Source: Bacillota bacterium
GTDB taxonomy: Bacteria > Bacillota > Clostridia > Acetivibrionales > JAEZXR01
DNA length: 9,873 bases
Assembly: GCA_023419605.1 (NCBI GenBank)
Contig: JAEZXR010000025.1
Coordinates: 1 to 9,873 of the forward strand
Direction: 5' to 3'
Position 1 is the stretch's first letter, and the number at the start of each line of letters is the position of its first letter. The notes under the pieces are model-generated. The model saw only the letters and a list, made by a program, of their open reading frames with translations, did no database searches and was not told where the DNA came from. The position numbers were made by a program, and so were the translations under genes. Shown here piece after piece: positions 1 through 4,247 of the stretch.

Positions 1-1
1 C

Positions 2-481
2 GACGGTAAACGATACACACCACCTTGCCATGGCGACGATATTCTCTGGGTGCGGGAAACTTGGTGTAGGCTTTGGGAACTAGACGAAAACGAAGATGTT
101 ATCGGAGGTTCGGGAAGATATTATTACGCTGCCGGCCCATGGCCAAAATTCGATAATTATGTTGACGGCTCAGGAAAGCATAGCAAATTCCCCAAATGGA
201 ATCCCTCAATCCATATGCCCCGGGAAGCGGCAAGGATATTTCTCAAAGTCACAGCCGTCCGGGTGGAGCGTCTGCAGGATATCACGGAAGAGGAAGCCAA
301 GGCAGAGGGATGTATTGCTTATCACGACAAGACGGGTGATGGAAAGTTTGATGATGTGGTGGAGTTTGATTTGACTGCAAGGGGTGCATTTGCGTATCTC
401 TGGAACAGCACCATTAAAAAACAAGACCTCAACATGAAAGTGAAATACCCAAGAATACTCACCTTCGGGATATATGTATAA
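2..481 (+). CDS. Conserved phage protein of the WVRETW/PSIHMP type, 5'-partial, aberrant C-terminus
   Basis: The frame is open to the left window edge, so the gene starts upstream. The GTG at 50 lies inside the conserved motif LWVRETW and is not a real start. Visible landmarks are LWVRETW, then PSIHMPREAARIFLKVTAVR, then VERLQDITEEEAKAEG, then FAYLWNSTIKK. These belong to a widespread phage protein family that I know only as hypothetical, possibly ASCH/PUA-like; the fold is inference. Family members usually end soon after the LW(D/N)S motif with a segment like NPWVWVIEF. Here the sequence instead switches to MKVKYPRILTFGIYV and stops. That tail is read from DNA whose other frame encodes a YopX fragment, so the C-terminus looks replaced by a deletion or fusion. 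The protein is probably non-functional or altered. The tail contains one copy of a 20-bp repeat (433-452). Confidence 0.75.
   Translation, partial: DGKRYTPPCHGDDILWVRETWCRLWELDENEDVIGGSGRYYYAAGPWPKFDNYVDGSGKHSKFPKWNPSIHMPREAARIFLKVTAVRVERLQDITEEEAKAEGCIAYHDKTGDGKFDDVVEFDLTARGAFAYLWNSTIKKQDLNMKVKYPRILTFGIYV
433..452 (+). repeat. 20-bp direct repeat, copy 1
   Basis: CATGAAAGTGAAATACCCAA is exactly identical to positions 1192-1211. This copy sits where the gene at 2-481 loses family similarity and the YopX remnant begins. In both copies the repeat is read as MKVKYP in the open frame. Confidence 0.85.
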
Positions 482-566
482 TCCGCTTGGTTCATACAAC
501 TTCCCAATAGTCACGATTGAGGTTATTGGGAACATCTATGAAAACCCTGAACTATTGAAGGAGTGA
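444..566 (+). pseudogene. 3' remnant of a YopX-family gene
   Basis: Frame 3 is open from just after the TGA at 441-443 to the TGA at 564-566. It encodes about 40 residues ending FPIVTIEVIGNIYENPELLK. The segment (V/F)EVIGNIYENPELL is the hallmark C-terminus of YopX-family proteins, which are common in Bacillota phages and have no firmly known function. The N-terminal YopX region (usually about 100 residues, beginning near MREIKFRAWD) is absent. The fragment overlaps, in another frame, the tail of the upstream truncated gene. I infer a deletion that joined the front of one gene to the back of another around 427-452. Translation of the fragment is unlikely unless it starts at the internal ATG at 474, which has no ribosome binding site. 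Confidence 0.7.
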
Positions 567-570
567 AATT

Positions 571-777
571 ATGGATAATAAATGGATTCCAATCAGCGAG
601 AGATTGCCAGAAGTAGACAAATACGGTGAAGCATATGTGTTGGTTTGTATGAACGATGAATTTATAGCAACAACAACCTATCTTAAGGATGAAGGCTTTG
701 AACTATGGGCAGATAGCGGAGAAGTAATAGCATGGATGCCATTGCCAGAACCTTATAAGCCACATGAAACCAAATAA
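571..777 (+). CDS. DUF551 domain protein
   Basis: A 68-residue protein beginning MDNKWIPISERLPE and ending WMPLPEPYK. The pattern W(I)P(I)SERLP ... VLV ... (H/A)WMPLPEP is the signature of DUF551 (Pfam PF04448), a small domain common in phages and prophages whose function is unknown. The start is set by GAAGGAG at 557-563, eight bases before ATG, and the length is complete for the family. It follows the YopX remnant by four bases. YopX and DUF551 genes are often neighbours in the accessory part of phage replication modules, so this is probably an intact survivor of an older module. A hairpin follows at 809-836. Confidence 0.85.
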   Translation: MDNKWIPISERLPEVDKYGEAYVLVCMNDEFIATTTYLKDEGFELWADSGEVIAWMPLPEPYKPHETK

Positions 778-808
778 TTAGCAGTGTTGAACATTGACAA
801 TTGAATAA

Positions 809-836
809 AAGGACAGTCCATTTAAGGACTATCCTT
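809..836 (+). other. Inverted repeat downstream of the DUF551 gene
   Basis: Arms AAGGACAGTCC (809-819) and GGACTATCCTT (826-836) pair over 11 positions with one C/A mismatch and a six-base loop. It lies 32 bases after the DUF551 stop. There is no T-run, so it is not a standard intrinsic terminator. It could stabilise an mRNA 3' end or mark a rearrangement edge. Confidence 0.4.
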
Positions 837-1169
837 AGAAGCACGACCGACACGTCCAATGCTCTGAATATAATCAAGCATGTGGTTGCCTTTAGAGGGT
901 ATGATGATGGGAAGGGTTGTTATTCATACTGCAAAGCAGGGCAGAAAGGTAGTTTCCCTGTGTGGGTTATTGAATTTGGAAAATTACAAGTACAAGAAAC
1001 TGGTGTGCAATAACAGGAGTATACAAAGTATGCATTGCGATATTCGGTTACTATCAAAATAATAATTGCGTTATAAAAAATTTACTTGAAATCCTAAAAA
1101 ATCATTTTCTATCATCTGCACGATTCAGAAGTGCATTTCAACCACATTACATAGCAAAAAAGGAGATGA

Positions 1170-1254
1170 TTGAAATTAATGGACAAACCACCATGAAAGT
1201 GAAATACCCAAAAAAGGCTGAAGAATACTACAAGACAGCTATGGAGGTGAGTAA
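1170..1254 (+). pseudogene. Possible remnant of a small phage gene
   Basis: AAAAAGGAG ending at 1165 is a good ribosome binding site, but the frame it serves (TTG at 1170 or ATG at 1179) gives only MKLMDKPP before TGA. In another frame, after the 20-bp repeat, the DNA reads KKAEEYYKTAMEVSK, which looks like the charged helical end of a small phage protein. I infer an internal deletion or out-of-frame join. An uninterrupted open frame from ATG 1166 runs on to 1360, but its second half is a shadow of the zinc ribbon gene at 1255. The original family is not identified with confidence. Confidence 0.3.
1192..1211 (+). repeat. 20-bp direct repeat, copy 2
   Basis: Exact second copy of the 20-mer at 433-452, 759 bp downstream. 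It lies between a short start-like segment (MKLMDKPP, from TTG at 1170) and a segment reading KKAEEYYKTAMEVSK, so this copy also sits at an apparent gene-fragment junction. Confidence 0.85.
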
Positions 1255-1413
1255 ATGGCAACATCTGTCATGGGTTATCCTCAAGAAACCAATTATTGCC
1301 CAGAATGTGGCTCACCCAAAATTAAGTCAAACGATATGTGGCATCAAGACGGTTTGCTAGTATGTCAGGAATGTGGATGCCGCTGTTATGTAATACAGGC
1401 TGAGGAAGAATAG
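1255..1413 (+). CDS. Small zinc ribbon protein
   Basis: A 52-residue protein beginning MATSVMGYPQETNYCPECGS and ending CYVIQAEEE. Cysteines 15, 18, 37 and 40 form CPEC-X18-CQEC, a classic four-cysteine zinc ribbon, with two further cysteines at 42 and 44. The start is well supported: GGAGGTGAG lies seven bases before ATG 1255. The length is too short for a catalytic domain, so a nucleic-acid- or protein-binding role is an inference from the fold only. It is the last rightward gene before the leftward HTH gene. A 15-bp segment containing its ribosome binding site (1239-1253) recurs in inverted orientation at 1740-1754, at the start of that HTH gene. Confidence 0.7.
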   Translation: MATSVMGYPQETNYCPECGSPKIKSNDMWHQDGLLVCQECGCRCYVIQAEEE

Positions 1414-1502
1414 TTCGTATTTCAGCCATTTAACGCAACTACCCAATAATTTCGAGTAGTTGCCACGGAGCGCAACCGTCAAAGGATTTTTGACAGTTCC
1501 AG
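1414..1502. other. Intergenic segment with two inverted repeats
   Basis: Two dyads are visible: GCAACTAC (1435-1442) with GTAGTTGC (1456-1463), and AACCGTCAAA (1474-1483) with TTTGACAGTT (1489-1498, one mismatch, five-base loop). Neither has a proper T-run. They lie between convergent genes and could be weak terminators or protein sites. No gene is seen. Confidence 0.4.
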
Positions 1503-1541
1503 ATAAAAGGATGATCCCCCTCTAATAAGGAGGATCATCCT
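1503..1541 (-). terminator. Intrinsic terminator of the leftward HTH gene
   Basis: On the minus strand AGGATGATCC (1541-1532) pairs with GGATCATCCT (1517-1508), with three more inner pairs after one mismatch and a six-base loop. TTTTATCT follows. The stem overlaps the last codons and the stop of the HTH gene, so the gene ends inside its own terminator. Confidence 0.6.
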
Positions 1542-1752
1542 CATAAACCAAAATATCTCCCGGCTGACATCCGAAAAACTTACACAGCTTATTTAGCACC
1601 TCGGCATCGTACCGCTGTATATTCTCATCTTCGAACATAGCCTTGACGGTCATATAATGAAGCCCAGCACCTTTGGCTGTTTTACCAAGCGTTAGTTTTC
1701 TGTCAGCCATCAGTTGGGCGAGCCTGCAACGTATTATAATACTCACCTCCAT
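1522..1752 (-). CDS. Cro/CI-type HTH transcriptional regulator
   Basis: A short DNA-binding protein of about 72-76 residues. The core reads IIRCRLAQLMADRKLTLGKT, then AGLHYMTVKAMFEDENI, then LNKLCKFFGCQPGDILVY. This matches the compact Cro/C1-type HTH family (HTH_26-like) in which LCxxxxCxxGD(I/L)(L/F)EY is the usual end. The length is normal for the family and there is no dimerisation or peptidase domain. It is transcribed away from the consensus rightward promoter at 1795-1823, so by position it is the likely repressor or Cro-like switch protein. The start is uncertain. Homologues of this type begin at MII(R)CRL, which would need ATT at 1740 or ATA, preceded by a strong GGAGGTGAG. The nearest ATG (1752) lies inside that ribosome binding site and at the predicted transcription start. 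Confidence 0.85.
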   Translation of the reverse strand: MEVSIIIRCRLAQLMADRKLTLGKTAKGAGLHYMTVKAMFEDENIQRYDAEVLNKLCKFFGCQPGDILVYEDDPPY

Positions 1753-1757
1753 AGATA

Positions 1758-1786
1758 ATATTACATGCAAATGAAAAAAATTTCAA
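1758..1786 (-). promoter_or_regulatory. Leftward promoter of the HTH gene
   Basis: On the minus strand TTGAAA (1786-1781) and TAATAT (1763-1758) are separated by 17 bp. Initiation would fall near 1751, at or one base inside the ATG at 1752. The message would therefore be nearly leaderless, or begin within the GGAGGTG sequence. The -35 box is eight bp from the -35 box of the divergent rightward promoter. Confidence 0.55.
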
Positions 1787-1794
1787 GGAAAGCA

Positions 1795-1823
1795 TTGACA
1801 GTTACCAATTTAATGGGTATAAT
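1795..1823 (+). promoter_or_regulatory. Rightward consensus sigma-A promoter
   Basis: TTGACA (1795-1800) and TATAAT (1818-1823) are both perfect consensus hexamers with the optimal 17-bp spacer. Initiation is expected near 1830. It probably drives the whole rightward early operon starting with the Cys-rich gene at 1887, in the arrangement of a phage PR opposite the repressor gene. Confidence 0.85.
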
Positions 1824-1826
1824 TTA

Positions 1827-1860
1827 CTCATGCGAATAAGTTATAGATAATTCGTATGAG
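1827..1860. promoter_or_regulatory. Operator-like dyad at the rightward transcription start
   Basis: CTCATGCGAAT (1827-1837) and ATTCGTATGAG (1850-1860) form an inverted repeat with 11-base arms, one mismatch and a 12-base spacer. It begins four bases after the -10 box, so it spans the start site and the first transcribed bases. It fits either an operator for the divergent HTH protein or a 5' mRNA hairpin; the sequence alone cannot decide. Confidence 0.55.
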
Positions 1861-1886
1861 TGGTAGCCGAAAGGATGGCGACCACG

Positions 1887-2042
1887 ATGGAAAACGTAAA
1901 AACTAAAAATGTGTACTGCCCTCACTGCCACAACAACACGATGCTTGCAAAAGTTAGGCTAGAGAGAGGCAAAGAGTTGTTTAAGGGACTATACGGAGTC
2001 ATTCTGTATTGCAAAAAGTGTAAGGAAAATATATATCTTTGA
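1887..2042 (+). CDS. Small Cys-rich (KTR-like) zinc protein
   Basis: A 51-residue protein starting MENVKTKNVYCPHCHNNT and ending CKKCKENIYL. Two CxxC pairs (CPHC near residues 11-14, CKKC near 43-46) separated by about 28 residues suggest one zinc ribbon. The layout resembles the cysteine-rich KTR family (CPxCxNKTxxK ... YCPKCKxE) found on Bacillota mobile elements; this assignment is tentative. The start at 1887 is preferred because AAGGA at 1871-1875 is about 11 bases upstream; in-frame ATG 1875 directly overlaps it and GTG 1860 has no site. It is the first gene after the consensus rightward promoter, in the position of a cro or early regulator. Confidence 0.6.
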   Translation: MENVKTKNVYCPHCHNNTMLAKVRLERGKELFKGLYGVILYCKKCKENIYL

Positions 2043-2057
2043 CGCGGAGGTGGTAAT

Positions 2058-2081
2058 TTGAAACGGTGTAGGTCACAGTGA
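2058..2081 (+). CDS. Seven-codon mini-ORF, possible leader peptide
   Basis: GGAGG at 2046-2050 lies seven bases before TTG 2058, an excellent ribosome binding site, yet the frame (MKRCRSQ) ends at TGA 2079-2081. Either a gene has been truncated or this is a leader peptide upstream of the hairpin at 2158-2226. The Arg/Cys-rich content does not point clearly to any attenuation signal. Confidence 0.3.
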   Translation: MKRCRSQ

Positions 2082-2115
2082 TAAATATTATTTAACTAAC
2101 ATAATACTTAGATGG

Positions 2116-2158
2116 TTATATCTAATAGAGAGGCCAACACACTTTATATCCAATAGAG
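2116..2158 (+). repeat. Tandem-spaced 15-bp direct repeat
   Basis: TTATATCTAATAGAG (2116-2130) and TTATATCCAATAGAG (2144-2158) match at 14 of 15 positions with a 28-bp period. They precede the long hairpin and could be binding sites, about 2.7 helical turns apart, or part of an RNA switch. The first copy also forms TTAGAT/ATCTAA with upstream DNA (2108-2125). Confidence 0.6.
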
Positions 2159-2231
2159 CCTCCATCCTACCACAACCACTATATCATTTATCCAATGGTG
2201 TAGTGGTTTGTAGTCAGGATGGAGGCCTTTT
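2158..2231 (+). terminator. Long hairpin with T-rich tail, terminator or attenuator candidate
   Basis: GCCTCCATCCT (2158-2168) pairs perfectly with AGGATGGAGGC (2216-2226). The stem continues imperfectly through ACCACA-ACCACTA against TAGTGGTTTGTAG, giving roughly 23 paired positions. CTTTTGT follows. It lies upstream of the AbrB-like gene at 2254, in its 5' leader. GAGGC at 2130-2134 could pair with GCCTC at 2158-2162 and compete with the stem, which would be an antiterminator arrangement; that part is inference. Confidence 0.5.
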
Positions 2232-2253
2232 GTATTTGAAAGGTGGTTACAAA

Positions 2254-2631
2254 GTGGATGAAGTTAATGTTGAAGAATATATAGAGGCCTTGGAAGATGT
2301 TATGCAAGACTTGAAATGCTCATTCTGTGAAAACGACATAACATTAAACCGATGCCATGAAGTTTGTAGAGTTTTTGTTCTGCATCAGTTAAAACAAATG
2401 CTTACTAAGCTTGAAAATGAAGAAGGAGGTAACAAAATGAAAAAAGGTGTTACAAGAAGATTCGATGGCCACGGCAGAATACTCATCCCGGCAATGATGC
2501 TCGAATTAGCTGGGTTAGCAAACAAAGGCGAGGTTGAAATACTTGTCAGGGACAAGGAAGTTATCCTTCGCCGGAAGATTAGCCACGACGGCCATCTTCA
2601 TCGGGAAGAGGGGGGATCGGGGATATGTTAA
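2254..2631 (+). CDS. AbrB/SpoVT-like domain protein with N-terminal Cys module; two possible starts
   Basis: From GTG 2254 (AAAGGTGG nine bases upstream) the frame encodes 125 residues. Residues 1-60 are acidic and helical, with C22xxC25 and C34xxxC38, a possible zinc site. Residues 62-112 (MKKGVTRRFDGHGRILIPAM to ILRRK) match the SpoVT/AbrB swapped-hairpin DNA-binding domain: a basic N-terminal strand, G-R-I-L-I-P, then E-V-E-I-x-V-x-x-x-E-V-I-L. A very strong ribosome binding site, GAAGGAGGT (2422-2430), stands six bases before in-frame ATG 2437. A 64-residue AbrB-only protein is therefore probably made, alone or beside the long form. AbrB-type domains act as dimers or tetramers in transcription control. 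An upstream GTG at 2203 lies inside the hairpin and is not credible. The stop overlaps the start of the next gene. Confidence 0.75.
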   Translation: MDEVNVEEYIEALEDVMQDLKCSFCENDITLNRCHEVCRVFVLHQLKQMLTKLENEEGGNKMKKGVTRRFDGHGRILIPAMMLELAGLANKGEVEILVRDKEVILRRKISHDGHLHREEGGSGIC

Positions 2632-2762
2632 AGCCAAGGCAGTGCGATACATGTAGCGGATGGAAACGTTGTAGTCCAGGAGGAGCGGTGTTTTCCGCGA
2701 TTGGCTGGTGTGTTAACGGGAAGTTTACGAAGGAAACGGATTATTGCAAGGATTATGAATAG
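2625..2762 (+). CDS. Small Cys-rich protein (45 residues)
   Basis: ATG 2625 overlaps the preceding stop, and GAGGGGGG (2609-2616) supplies a ribosome binding site. The product begins MLKPRQCDTCSGWKRCSPGG and ends TDYCKDYE, with cysteines at 7, 10, 16, 29 and 42. CxxC-X5-C plus two later cysteines and aromatic residues suggest a small metal-binding fold. I do not recognise the family. Overlap with the AbrB-like gene and an 11-base gap to the next gene indicate translation within one operon. Confidence 0.65.
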   Translation: MLKPRQCDTCSGWKRCSPGGAVFSAIGWCVNGKFTKETDYCKDYE

Positions 2763-2773
2763 GAGTGATTTAA

Positions 2774-3343
2774 ATGACTTCAGTGGTAAAAATCAGCGAA
2801 CGGCACCAAAAGAAGTTTGCAAAATATTTCGAGAAGAGAATAAAACAAGGATATTTTATATTCGCTTCAAAACACAAGGATTTTTATTTAATCAGTGATG
2901 CAATTATGATCGTTCGCATAGAAAACCTTGAAATTGTTCTTGGATCAAGGAGCCACTTCCCTGTACTACCTGAAGAAAATTGCAGTATTGCTTACTTGCC
3001 AAAGAGCGATTGGCTAAAAGGCGGAGTTAAATACAAAGAAGGACCAAATATTTTAGAGGTTTGGAATGAAAGCAGGAAAAAATCAAAGCCGGCAAAGCTT
3101 CTTAGTTGGAAGTACGGTGATAATAGATTGTTTAAAGTGTCCGGGAATGATTCGTTAGTTTTTGTTGATGGTGCCAAACTGAGCTTGTTCCCTGAAGAAT
3201 CATACTCTCACGCTAAAGGGCACGGGCCACTAAAACCAATCATTCTAGGAGAAGTAGGTTTGATTCTCCCCATAAGATACCAAAACAATCTTGATGAGAT
3301 AGACATCGTTGCCCATAATGCGGCTTTGTCTGCAATTAACTAA
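2774..3343 (+). CDS. Unrecognised 189-residue protein, possibly clamp-like C-terminal strand pattern
   Basis: AGGAG at 2761-2765 stands eight bases before ATG 2774. The protein is soluble, mixed alpha/beta and basic at its N-terminus (residues 1-25, many Lys), with no signal peptide or membrane segment. Several hydrophobic strands are visible: FYLISDAIMIVRI near 37-49, LVFVDGAKLSLF near 128-139, and PLKPIILGEVGLILPIRY near 152-169. The last stretch recalls the closing strands of sliding-clamp-like proteins (KP(I/L)...LILPIR). That, and its place just before the replication initiator, suggest a replication accessory role. This is a weak inference and I would otherwise call it hypothetical. Confidence 0.75.
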   Translation: MTSVVKISERHQKKFAKYFEKRIKQGYFIFASKHKDFYLISDAIMIVRIENLEIVLGSRSHFPVLPEENCSIAYLPKSDWLKGGVKYKEGPNILEVWNESRKKSKPAKLLSWKYGDNRLFKVSGNDSLVFVDGAKLSLFPEESYSHAKGHGPLKPIILGEVGLILPIRYQNNLDEIDIVAHNAALSAIN

Positions 3344-3377
3344 GATATAACAAGGCAATACCCAAAGGGGGAATCTA

Positions 3378-4247
3378 ATGTTAAGGGGGTGGTTTAAAAT
3401 AGACCGCGACATTATAAAAAGATCAATATTCAGCGACGCAGAACTTTTAAGACTTTATATTTATCTCAAAGCCGATGCAACATACCAGGAAGAAGTTAAA
3501 TTAATAGATGGTAAGCCCGTAACACTAATGCCAGGGCAAGGAACCTATGGTAGAAATCAGTTATCAAAGGTGCTTAATGTCAACCCCTCGACACTCTATA
3601 AGAGACTACAGAAACTAGAAAAATTAGGATTTGTCACGATTAAACCTTACAAAGAAATGTCGGTATATACCGTTGTAGACTGGGAATCAGAAGTAACAGC
3701 AACGGAACAGATACAGGAACGAAAAGTAACAACCAAGTGTCAACCTCCAGGCCAACAAATTCAAGGATTGGCGGGTTTTGAAGAATATGAAAGTAACAAC
3801 AACGTAAATGAATTAGAAACAAATAGTAACACAAGAAGTAACACACTTAAAGAATTAAGAAATAGAAATATAAATAATAATAATGAAAATCTTATCATCC
3901 TTCAACCTGAAGAACAAGAATTTTTGTCTGTTCTTGAATTGGTTCCTAACTATCCATTCAGCAGACAAAAAGACTTGGAAATGTATCACACTATGCGCCA
4001 AAGATACCCAACGCTGAATCACATCGAAGCGATCAAGGATTGGCAGACGTATAAACTGGATAAACCTTTGAAAGCCAAGGATAACCCGCGAAGCCAAATT
4101 AATACAGCTTTTAAGAAGTATGTTGAGTGGGGCAAGTGTCTTATGAGCAAACCAAAGAAGCAACCATCGGCTAATTATTACAACGACGAAACATACGAGG
4201 ACGCTTTAGCGAGGAGGCTGGCGGCAGGTGCAGATCAGGAAAATTGA
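3378..4247 (+). CDS. Phage replication initiation protein, winged-helix N-terminus
   Basis: A 289-residue protein with AAAGGGGG seven bases before ATG 3378. Residues 1-103 form a winged-helix domain typical of Bacillota phage O-like/DnaD-pathway initiators: GWFKIDRDIIKRSIFSDAEL, then LMPGQGTYGRNQLSKVLN, then STLYKRLQKLEKLGFVTI. Residues 104-172 are a low-complexity linker rich in Asn, Glu, Thr and Arg. Residues 180-255 (FLSVLELVPNYPFSRQKDLE to INTAFKKYVEW) are the C-terminal helical domain seen in these initiators. It should bind the phage origin and recruit the helicase encoded next. The DNA under the linker carries five AGTAACA heptamers and an AT-rich tract, the layout of a lambda-type origin inside the initiator gene. 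The end overlaps the primase-helicase gene by 20 bases. Confidence 0.85.
   Translation: MLRGWFKIDRDIIKRSIFSDAELLRLYIYLKADATYQEEVKLIDGKPVTLMPGQGTYGRNQLSKVLNVNPSTLYKRLQKLEKLGFVTIKPYKEMSVYTVVDWESEVTATEQIQERKVTTKCQPPGQQIQGLAGFEEYESNNNVNELETNSNTRSNTLKELRNRNINNNNENLIILQPEEQEFLSVLELVPNYPFSRQKDLEMYHTMRQRYPTLNHIEAIKDWQTYKLDKPLKAKDNPRSQINTAFKKYVEWGKCLMSKPKKQPSANYYNDETYEDALARRLAAGADQEN
3692..3895 (+). other. Candidate phage replication origin (iterons plus AT-rich tract)
   Basis: The heptamer AGTAACA occurs at 3692, 3725, 3792, 3825 and 3837, all on the plus strand. Spacings are 33, 67, 33 and 12 bp. The first two copies are read in one codon phase (E/K-V-T) and the last three in another (S-N), so protein repetition does not explain the set. 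Immediately downstream, 3848-3895 is about 90% A+T, a good unwinding element. The position inside an initiator gene matches the lambda O/ori arrangement. Function is inferred. Confidence 0.55.

Larger units (their letters stand above)
778..1254 (+). other. Gene-poor stretch with weak coding remnants
   Basis: No convincing gene is visible between the DUF551 gene and the zinc ribbon gene. A 70-codon open frame at 801-1013 starts with TTG, lacks a ribosome binding site and matches nothing I recognise. Its end (FPVWVIEFGKL) faintly resembles the missing C-terminus (WVWVIEF) of the protein at 2-481 and might be a displaced fragment, but six residues are not proof. From about 1014 to 1160 the DNA is AT-rich and shows no gene, RNA or repeat. 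The stretch probably records decay of a phage module. Confidence 0.45.

Noticed and set aside
801..1013. A 70-codon open frame with TTG start
   Set aside because: No ribosome binding site, no recognisable family, and its start lies across a hairpin. Only FPVWVIEF hints at a displaced fragment, so it is described under the gene-poor stretch rather than called a gene.
1166..1360. Open frame beginning MIEINGQTTMKVKYP
   Set aside because: The binding site directly abuts the ATG, and the second half is the out-of-frame shadow of the well-supported zinc ribbon gene at 1255-1413.
1435..1498. Two inverted repeats considered as a riboswitch or transposon end
   Set aside because: The stems are short, no known riboswitch core is visible, and no transposase or target duplication accompanies them. 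Kept only as an intergenic note.
2203..2253. Upstream GTG start extending the AbrB-like protein
   Set aside because: These codons lie in the 3' arm of the long hairpin and its T-tail. GTG 2254 has its own ribosome binding site.
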